Assembly (NCBI GenBank): GCA_013203195.1
Contig: JABMQM010000041.1
Location: 1 to 10,774, forward strand
Direction: 5' to 3'
DNA length: 10,774 nucleotides
Source: Desulfobacteraceae bacterium
Lineage (GTDB): Bacteria > Desulfobacterota > Desulfobacteria > Desulfobacterales > UBA11574
Position 1 is the stretch's first letter. Every line of letters starts with the position of its first letter. Positions 1 through 5,202 of this stretch are shown here, piece by piece. A program made the position numbers and the translations under genes. Under the pieces are notes generated by a model, which did not search any database, had not been told where the DNA came from, and was given only the letters and a program-made list of their open reading frames with translations.

Positions 1-1
1 T

Positions 2-247
2 TACAGGATTGCCGAACATCAAAAGGAACCGGAGATCGCCAAAGATATGCGCAGAGAGGATGTGTTTTTGGTGGCATCTCACAGAGAAGCCCAATCCCAT
101 AAGTTTTATGCGGAACTTGCCGGGATGCATCCTAAGGGCAATACTAAAGAGATGTTGCTGAAGATCGCCAACGAGGAATTAAAACACAAGGAAAAGATGG
201 AGTATCTGTACGCCAACACCGCCTTTCCCCAAACAGCAGGCGGGTAA
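2..247 (+). CDS. Rubrerythrin/ferritin-like protein, C-terminal part (5' end outside window)
   Basis: The frame is open from the first bases of the window and ends at the TAA at 245-247, giving 81 visible residues; the beginning lies upstream. Two helix-like blocks resemble the last two helices of a ferritin-like four-helix bundle: HREAQSHKFYAELA, then IANEELKHKEKMEYLY. The second holds the ExxH-type pattern (EELKH) that supplies di-iron ligands in rubrerythrins. Known for the family: peroxide reduction or iron handling in the cytoplasm of anaerobes. No C-terminal rubredoxin domain is present, because the protein stops with FPQTAGG shortly after the last helix. The first ATG seen (base 47) is internal to the conserved frame and should not be taken as the start. 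The next gene on the same strand begins 65 bp downstream after a short periodic repeat. Family assignment is fairly sure; the exact subfamily cannot be told from this fragment. Confidence 0.75.
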   Translation, partial: YRIAEHQKEPEIAKDMRREDVFLVASHREAQSHKFYAELAGMHPKGNTKEMLLKIANEELKHKEKMEYLYANTAFPQTAGG

Positions 248-264
248 TATCCCTGTTTTAATTG

Positions 265-291
265 TAATCTGTGTAATCTGCGAAATCTGTG
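265..291. repeat. Three tandem 9-bp units (TAATCTGTG type) in intergenic gap
   Basis: TAATCTGTG, TAATCTGCG and AAATCTGTG follow each other at 265-273, 274-282 and 283-291, immediately before the ribosome binding site of the SPFH gene. The units differ at one position each, so this is a degenerate period-9 array and not a simple satellite. It is too short and not dyad-symmetric enough to be a terminator. Confidence 0.6.
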
Positions 292-312
292 GACTAAAAG
301 GAGATACCTGAA

Positions 313-1443
313 ATGGGCACTAACAATATAGTTTTTTTGGAAAATTTAGAATGGTTCGACGATACGGGCAAAGAGCTCGTGCACCGTCTCCCCCAAAAAG
401 GTTCCGGAGAAATCAAATACGGCGCCCAGCTTACGTTAAGAGACAGCCAGGCCGGAGTCTTTTTTTATAAGGGCAAGGCTTTAGACGCTTTCCCACCGGG
501 CCGCCACACTCTCAAAACCGCCAACATCCCTATTCTGACAAAAATACTAAGCCTGCCATGGGGGCTCAGCAGCCCCTTGCGTGCTGAAGTCTATTTTGTC
601 AATTTAAAGGTATTTACAAACCTGAAATGGGGAACCCGGGATCCGGTAGCCTTTAAAGACTCGGAGCTGGGCCTGATCCGGCTCAGGGCCTTTGGGGTGT
701 TCAACCTGCAAGTAATGCAACCCGTATTGTTCATCAACAGCCTGGTAGGCACCCAGGGTATGTACACCACCTCAGAGATTGAAGAATATCTTAACCGGGT
801 CATCGTCTCCAGGTTCAACGATTACATGGGGGAAACCATCGACTCGATCCTGAACCTTCCGGCCAAATACGACGAGCTTTCCGCAGGACTGGTCAAACGC
901 CTCCAGGAAGATTTCACCCGCTTCGGACTGGGCCTGCCCCAGTTGTATATCAATGCCATCACCCCACCGCCGGAAGTGCAGCAGGCCATTGACGACCGCA
1001 GCCGCATGGGTGTTTTTGACGATATGAACAAACTGATGCAGATGAAAGCGGCCATGGCCATGGAAAAAGCTTCTGAAGCCGACACAGGCACCGGCCCGGG
1101 AATGGGCCTGGGGATGGGTTTGATGATGCCGGCCATGTTTTCCCAATATTTTTCCGGCAAACAAAGCGCCTCTCAGCAACCCGCGGCCGCGGAAACCATT
1201 GCCTGCCCGGATTGCCAAAGCGCCATTCCCCAAAACGCAAAGTTCTGTCCCCAGTGTGGACACCAGCAGCTCGTTTTCAGCCAGTGCGCCCAATGCGGGA
1301 AAAATATGACCCCCAATGCTAAGTTTTGCTCCCGCTGCGGCCAGCCGGCGGAAGAAAAACAGACGCCCAAGTTCTGCTCACAATGCGGCAATGAGGACGA
1401 ACCCGACTCCATGTTTTGCAATCACTGCGGGGAAAAAATCTAA
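313..1443 (+). CDS. SPFH-domain protein with three C-terminal zinc ribbons
   Basis: 376 residues. Residues about 1-235 resemble the SPFH/Band-7-like 'virion core protein' family (YdjI type): an N-terminal strand-rich part, then an amphipathic helical part ending near PPPEVQQAIDDRSRMG. A Met/Gly-rich linker (about 236-290; GMGLGMGLMM) leads to three treble CxxC zinc ribbons: C298/C301-C312/C315, C325/C328-C339/C342 and C355/C358-C369/C372. The N-terminus shows no signal peptide or clear membrane helix, so a cytoplasmic or peripheral membrane scaffold is likely. The start is well supported: AGGAG at 299-303 lies 9 bp before the ATG. The following same-strand gene also encodes a two-zinc-ribbon protein, so the two probably form a unit. 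Family knowledge: SPFH proteins oligomerise at membranes; a precise function is not established for this subclass, and none is claimed here. Confidence 0.8.
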   Translation: MGTNNIVFLENLEWFDDTGKELVHRLPQKGSGEIKYGAQLTLRDSQAGVFFYKGKALDAFPPGRHTLKTANIPILTKILSLPWGLSSPLRAEVYFVNLKVFTNLKWGTRDPVAFKDSELGLIRLRAFGVFNLQVMQPVLFINSLVGTQGMYTTSEIEEYLNRVIVSRFNDYMGETIDSILNLPAKYDELSAGLVKRLQEDFTRFGLGLPQLYINAITPPPEVQQAIDDRSRMGVFDDMNKLMQMKAAMAMEKASEADTGTGPGMGLGMGLMMPAMFSQYFSGKQSASQQPAAAETIACPDCQSAIPQNAKFCPQCGHQQLVFSQCAQCGKNMTPNAKFCSRCGQPAEEKQTPKFCSQCGNEDEPDSMFCNHCGEKI

Positions 1444-1494
1444 CCTTGTGAGAAATCCGGGCTGACATGGATATTTTATGAAACTCAAATGTTT

Positions 1495-1528
1495 TTTTCG
1501 TGTTTTCGCAATTTCGTGCTTTCGTGAT
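1495..1528. repeat. Degenerate 8-9 bp repeats (TTTCGTG type)
   Basis: TTTTCGTG, TTTTCGCAA, TTTCGTGC and TTTCGTGAT run consecutively through 1495-1528 in the gap after the SPFH gene. The unit differs from the TAATCTGTG array at 265-291 but has the same architecture (three to four imperfect 8-9 bp units in an intergenic gap). No open frame or hairpin explains it. Confidence 0.5.
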
Positions 1529-1545
1529 GAATGTTTTATTTGGTT

Positions 1546-1577
1546 CCGGTTTGTCCGCCTCCGTCGGTTTTGTCCGG
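1546..1577. repeat. Direct repeat CGGTTTGTCCG / CGGTTTTGTCCG
   Basis: CCGGTTTGTCCG (1546-1557) recurs with one inserted T as CGGTTTTGTCCG (1565-1576), 8 bp apart, just upstream of the second zinc-ribbon gene. It may be a protein-binding site or chance; no regulator can be assigned. Confidence 0.35.
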
Positions 1578-1591
1578 GTTAGGAAAAAAAC

Positions 1592-2818
1592 ATCGACCTA
1601 CTGATTCAACATCAGTGCCCGCAATGCGGAGCACCGGCAACCCTCATAGAAACCGACAGGCTGTTTTCATGCGAGTTCTGCCGGGTAAAATCCTATCTGC
1701 TACAGCACAATTTCTTTCGCTATATGCTGCCCGAGGCTGCACCTAAAGATAAAAAGCTGCTCTACTTCCCCTACTGGCGCTTTAAAGGGATGCTTTTTTC
1801 ATGTGTTGAAAATGGAATCAAGCACAGATTCTTGGATGCCAGCCACCAGGCTGTGGATTCGAGGTACTTTCCCGTTTCCGTGGGCTTGCGCAGCCAGGCT
1901 CTGAAGCTCAAGTTTGTAGCCCCGGAGACTCCCGGGCGATTTTTAAAACCGACTCAGCCCTTTGAAGAAGTAATGCAGATTTTTGCGCGCCGCTTCAGCA
2001 CATCCCTGACCGGACGGGTATTTCACCAAGCTCACATCGGTGAGACCCTCAGCATGATTTATGCCCCTTTTTATGTAAAAGACAAGGTTTATGACGCCGT
2101 GCTCAACCAGGCAATTTCGCCGGCCCTGCCTGATGATTTCGATGCTGAAAGCCTGCCGGGCAGTACTCCGGACTGGAAAACCCGGTTCATCCCGGCCATG
2201 TGCCCGGCATGCGGCTGGGATTTAGACGGCGACCGCGAAGCGCTGGTACTCAACTGCAGTAACTGCGACTCTGCCTGGAGGCCCGCCAAAAACAAGTTCA
2301 AGCCCCTCAACTTTGCGCACATCCCGGCAGATGGAGATGATATTATCTATCTGCCGTTCTGGCGCATTAAGGCGGAAATCGCAGGGGTAGCACTCCAGTC
2401 GTATGCGGATCTGATCAAGATCGCCAATCTGCCGAAAGCTGTTCAATCAAACCACAGCGAGATTGAATTCTTTTTTTGGGCCCTGGCATTCAAAGTCCGT
2501 CCCGAGGTTTTTATGCGCCTTACACGCAACATAACTATTTCCCAACCTCAGCAAAAGCTGGTCGGCAAATTTCCTGATGCCAGGCTTTTTCCGGTGACAC
2601 TGTCCATCGAAGAAGCCATTGAAAGCCTGAAAATTAACCTGGCCGGCTTTGTAAAACCCCAGAGGGATTTTTTACCCCAAATAGAGGCGGTCACCATCAC
2701 ACCAAAGCGTTTTCTACTGGTATATGTCCCTTTCCAGGAAAAACACCACGAGTACATCCACTCCGAATTTCATCTTACTATTAATAAAAATCATCTGAAA
2801 CTGGCCGGAAATTTGTAA
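1592..2818 (+). CDS. Two-zinc-ribbon protein of unknown function; no conventional start codon
   Basis: A frame that is open from just after the TAG at 1580-1582 to the TAA at 2816-2818. The first ATG (1724) is clearly internal, because upstream codons in the same frame encode a perfect zinc ribbon (CPQCG at C9/C12, CEFC at C27/C30). Between the upstream stop and that ribbon there is no ATG, GTG or TTG. AGGA at 1581-1584 sits 7 bp before ATC (1592-1594), followed by codons for DLLIQHQCPQCG, so initiation at AUC, or a lost ATG (ATG to ATC, mutation or read error), is the best model; it gives about 408 residues. A second ribbon lies at C204/C207-C222/C225. An internal repeat is visible: LLYFPYWRFKGML after ribbon 1, IIYLPFWRIKAEI after ribbon 2, and a weaker LLVYVPFQEK near the end. 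No signal peptide is seen. I do not recognise a named family; its position suggests a partner of the SPFH protein. Confidence 0.7.
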   Translation: MDLLIQHQCPQCGAPATLIETDRLFSCEFCRVKSYLLQHNFFRYMLPEAAPKDKKLLYFPYWRFKGMLFSCVENGIKHRFLDASHQAVDSRYFPVSVGLRSQALKLKFVAPETPGRFLKPTQPFEEVMQIFARRFSTSLTGRVFHQAHIGETLSMIYAPFYVKDKVYDAVLNQAISPALPDDFDAESLPGSTPDWKTRFIPAMCPACGWDLDGDREALVLNCSNCDSAWRPAKNKFKPLNFAHIPADGDDIIYLPFWRIKAEIAGVALQSYADLIKIANLPKAVQSNHSEIEFFFWALAFKVRPEVFMRLTRNITISQPQQKLVGKFPDARLFPVTLSIEEAIESLKINLAGFVKPQRDFLPQIEAVTITPKRFLLVYVPFQEKHHEYIHSEFHLTINKNHLKLAGNL

Positions 2819-2906
2819 ATTGGGGCACCCCGGGGATATCAAATACATACCAGCAATGATTTTATCGTCCCGAATAGCTGCTGTTTTGGCAAACTATCAC
2901 TTAAAT

Positions 2907-4289
2907 TCAAGTTGTCATAACCTTTTTAAGATCGATGCCGTACTTTTTCATCCGGTTCCAGACAGTAACACGATTTATGCCCAGAATTCGGGATGCTTGG
3001 GACTGATTTCCCCTACTCTGGCGCAAAGCTTTAATGAGTTCATTTTTTTCAACCATATCTTTGTGATTGAACAATTGGGAATTTACTTCTTTCGCGCCTT
3101 TATTCTCGGCAATCTGAAGCGGCAAATGATCCGGACCGATTAAACCCCGTTCCGCAATAACAAAAGCATACTCAAGAGCGCTCTTTAACTCTCTGATATT
3201 TCCTGGCCATTGATATGCCATGAACTGTTCCATAGCTTGCGGAGCCAATCCTGTGATATTTTTTCCGGTTCTGGTCTGTAGACGACGAATAAAGGCGTTT
3301 ACAAGCAGGGGAATATCTTCCTTACGGCTACGCAGCGGTGGAATATAAATCGGAATTACATTGATTCGAAAAAACAGGTCTTCTCGAAACTCTTTGCGGG
3401 CAATCAATTCTTCAAGGTTTTGATTGGTTGCGGTAATGATACGGACGTCCACAGAAATTGACTGATGGTCTCCGACCCGTTCAAACTGCTTGGTCTCCAG
3501 AACGCGGAGGAGTTTTACTTGCACCGGCAATGGTACATCTCCAATTTCATCCAGAAAGATATCTCCGCCGTGGGCAGCTTCAAACCGACCCAGACGGTGT
3601 CGAATCGCTCCGGTAAAAGCACCCTTAATATGACCGAACAGCTCACTTTCGAGCAGTGCCTCGTTTAATGCGGCGCAATTGAGCTGGACAAAGGGCCCGT
3701 CTTTTCTTCTACCCAACAGGTGAATGGCCCGGGCAACAAGTTCTTTGCCTGTACCGCTCTCTCCACTAATAAGTACGGGAGCATCACTTTGGGCAGCCTT
3801 CTGGACGACATCAAAGACCTTCTGTATTATCGGAGCTTTTCCGATTATTCCATGAAACCCGCCTTCAATGTCTATCTGGCGAGATAGAACGTCAATTTCA
3901 TGATCTAACCTGTCTAATTCCGATATGTCCATAAAGGTTTCCACTGCTCCTAATAGTACACCCTTGTCATTCTTTAAAAGTGAGGCGTTCTTGATAATCG
4001 GCAGGTAGGTACCGTCCTTTTTCATAATAAGACAGCGGCGCTTTATACCATCTTCATTATCAAAGAGGGTGCACCATCCCCCGTCTTTTCGTTTTAGCTC
4101 AATTTCGCAGGCGTCGCATTTAAGGAAAGTACAGGGCCGTCCAATGATTTCGTCAGAGGAATATCCTGTAAGCAGCTCAAAGGCCTGGTTGACCATAACG
4201 ATTGTGCCGTCAGTGCCGATCAGAATGAGGCCGTCATTCATGGTATCAATGATACGTGTCCAGTAAAGGTTGATTTCGTGTTCTTTCAT
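2907..4289 (-). CDS. PAS-AAA+-Fis sigma-54-dependent transcriptional activator
   Basis: 460 residues. An N-terminal PAS domain (about 8-125) is followed by a short coiled-coil linker (about 120-142), then a sigma-54-interacting AAA+ domain with Walker A GESGTGKE (176-183), the sigma-54-contacting loop GAFTGA (223-228) and Walker B DIFLDEIGD (243-251). A C-terminal Fis-type helix-turn-helix follows (about 427-450, NQSQASRILGINRVTVWNRM). There is no receiver domain, so this is a one-component sensor. The PAS domain carries five Cys (C53, C58, C61, C73, C86; C-x4-C-x2-C core), suggesting a metal, heme or thiol redox sensor (inference). An in-frame TTG at 4298 is less likely as start: GGGAG (4300-4304) lies 10 bp from the ATG at 4289 but only 1 bp from that TTG. 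The gene is divergent from the selenoprotein/octaheme operon, whose promoter is of the sigma-54 type, so it is the probable activator of that operon. Confidence 0.92.
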   Translation of the reverse strand: MKEHEINLYWTRIIDTMNDGLILIGTDGTIVMVNQAFELLTGYSSDEIIGRPCTFLKCDACEIELKRKDGGWCTLFDNEDGIKRRCLIMKKDGTYLPIIKNASLLKNDKGVLLGAVETFMDISELDRLDHEIDVLSRQIDIEGGFHGIIGKAPIIQKVFDVVQKAAQSDAPVLISGESGTGKELVARAIHLLGRRKDGPFVQLNCAALNEALLESELFGHIKGAFTGAIRHRLGRFEAAHGGDIFLDEIGDVPLPVQVKLLRVLETKQFERVGDHQSISVDVRIITATNQNLEELIARKEFREDLFFRINVIPIYIPPLRSRKEDIPLLVNAFIRRLQTRTGKNITGLAPQAMEQFMAYQWPGNIRELKSALEYAFVIAERGLIGPDHLPLQIAENKGAKEVNSQLFNHKDMVEKNELIKALRQSRGNQSQASRILGINRVTVWNRMKKYGIDLKKVMTT

Positions 4290-4328
4290 CAGTGCCAAAC
4301 TCCCAATTTATATTTTTCGCTATTATTG

Positions 4329-4366
4329 TTTAAACATATGTTTAAATACGTTAAACACTTTTAAAT
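4329..4366. promoter_or_regulatory. Candidate upstream activating sequences (TTTAAA palindromes)
   Basis: A perfect 18-bp palindrome, TTTAAACATATGTTTAAA, occupies 4329-4346 and is followed by GTTAAAC (4350-4356) and TTTTAAA (4359-4365). TTAAA cores therefore recur at 4330, 4342, 4351 and 4361, close to one helical turn apart. The cluster is about 80-115 bp upstream of the -24/-12 promoter, the usual place for an enhancer bound by a sigma-54 activator, and lies next to such an activator gene. Between the two, TAAATCAA at 4402-4409 matches half of the IHF consensus and could mark a DNA bend (weak). The region is AT-rich, which makes TTAAA matches easier by chance; the full palindrome is the stronger evidence. 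Confidence 0.55.
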
Positions 4367-4443
4367 GGCAAGAACATTTTTGATAATCGAATAAATATAG
4401 TTAAATCAATGGCATTCAATTAGATTCAGGAAAATTCCCTGTC

Positions 4444-4459
4444 CGGCATGATTATTGCT
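4444..4459 (+). promoter_or_regulatory. Sigma-54 (-24/-12) promoter
   Basis: CGGCATGATTATTGCT fits the sigma-54 consensus TGGCACG-N4-TTGCW with the invariant GG (4445-4446) and GC (4457-4458) exactly 10 bp apart. Only the leading T and one C differ from consensus. Transcription would start near 4470, leaving a leader of about 25 nt before the ATG at 4495. It faces the TusA-like gene and the operon behind it, and lies opposite the divergent sigma-54 activator. Confidence 0.8.
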
Positions 4460-4494
4460 CATCTAAACAGGTAATTTTATCCAGCGAGGTGTTA

Positions 4495-4734
4495 ATGGTG
4501 TCATCAAATTCGAAACTTGATCTAATAGGAGTCATATCACCATTGTGTTTGCTCAAATGCAAAAGCGTGCTGACAGGGATGAAGTCCGGACATGTTTTGG
4601 AGGTCTTGCTGCAAGATTCTGGAGTTGTCGAGAAGCTTGTTAAGATTATCGAGCGTTCTCAGGATCAGGTTATGGAATCGAAAATGGAAAAAGATTTATA
4701 TCGGATTTGCATCAAGAAAGGTAGCAAAACATAA
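4495..4734 (+). CDS. TusA/SirA-like small protein with altered active-site motif
   Basis: 79 residues, the typical TusA length, with the expected layout: LDLIG then the active-site loop, a helix, a GxxLEVLLQD strand, a second helix, and a final strand LYRICIKKG. The canonical CPxP motif reads S15-P16-L17-C18: the catalytic Cys is Ser and the second Pro is Cys, with a further Cys at 22 and one at 72. Family knowledge: TusA proteins relay persulfide sulfur in the cytoplasm for tRNA thiolation, molybdenum cofactor synthesis and dissimilatory sulfur metabolism. With the normal sulfur-carrying Cys missing, C18 or C22 may take over, or the protein may only bind partners (inference). The start is the ATG at 4495, with GAGG at 4486-4489; an in-frame GTG at 4489 overlaps that site. 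It is the first gene of the operon, 26 bp before the next start. Confidence 0.72.
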   Translation: MVSSNSKLDLIGVISPLCLLKCKSVLTGMKSGHVLEVLLQDSGVVEKLVKIIERSQDQVMESKMEKDLYRICIKKGSKT

Positions 4735-4760
4735 TAATTTACAAACACTAAGGAGGTAAT

Positions 4761-5105
4761 ATGGGGAAAAGAATACTTTTAGCATTAATGGCGTTAATCT
4801 TTGTATTTACATCCGCTGAAATAGGCTTTGCAGCGGAAAAGGGCAATGAGCGCAAAGGGAAATACATATACCGGAAAGTCTACAAGTCCTGTTACAAGCG
4901 CGGGGAGGTTGATTCAGCCAAACCACCCTTAGATCCAAACTCTAAAACCCAGGCGCAGTGGAATGAAATTTTTGACAAAAATAAAAGTGAGGAGTTTGGA
5001 TGCAAAGAAGAATGGGACAAGTTGTCGGAAGAAGATCTACGGGACATATTTTCTTATTTACATGGGCATGCTTCAGATTCAGGTAATCCGGTAACGTGTA
5101 AATAA
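4761..5105 (+). CDS. Secreted cytochrome-c-like protein lacking a heme-binding motif
   Basis: 114 residues beginning with a signal peptide (KR, hydrophobic residues 4-18, likely cleavage after about A24/A25). The mature part, GKYIYRKVYKSCYKRG, then PLDPNSKTQAQWNEIF, then LSEEDLRDIFSYLHGHASDS, has the pattern of small monoheme cytochromes c (an N-terminal YRKxCxxCHxxG, a C-terminal helix before HA.D). Here the CxxCH site reads Y41-K-S-C44-Y45: the first Cys and the axial His are both Tyr. Three Cys remain (C44, C81, C113), so covalent heme attachment is not expected; a thiol-based or purely binding role is possible. The start is certain: AAGGAGGT at 4749-4756 precedes the ATG. It sits between the TusA-like and rhodanese genes. 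The cytochrome relationship is my reading of the pattern and should be tested by a profile search. Confidence 0.65.
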   Translation: MGKRILLALMALIFVFTSAEIGFAAEKGNERKGKYIYRKVYKSCYKRGEVDSAKPPLDPNSKTQAQWNEIFDKNKSEEFGCKEEWDKLSEEDLRDIFSYLHGHASDSGNPVTCK

Positions 5106-5202
5106 TTTGAAACTACCGGTCCTCCCATGGGCGGGTGACGCATGCAAGCATTTTTTTGGATAATATCCGATACGATTTTTTTAATTGAAAATGGAGGTCA
5201 TT

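Noticed and set aside
1531..1746. 71-residue + strand ORF starting at ATG 1531
   Set aside because: Its frame differs from the zinc-ribbon frame, encodes low-complexity sequence without motifs, and overlaps the ribbon codons; it is a shadow.
2819..2906. Terminator or small RNA between the convergent zinc-ribbon and activator genes
   Set aside because: GGGGCACCCC leaves a loop of two bases and no T tract follows; nothing convincing is seen in these 88 bp.
2820..3143. 107-residue + strand ORF over the activator's 3' end
   Set aside because: It is antisense to the conserved Fis HTH coding sequence and has no recognisable motif or ribosome binding site.
4287..4298. TTG at 4298 as the activator's start
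   Set aside because: The GGGAG ribosome binding site is only 1 bp from that TTG but 10 bp from the ATG at 4289, which is preferred.
5120..5182. Rho-independent terminator between the cytochrome-like and rhodanese genes
   Set aside because: The CCTCCCATGGGCGGG dyad is short and imperfect, and the T7 run starts about 15 bp after it; the helix nearest the Ts has too small a loop. An attenuator cannot be excluded, but it is not supported.
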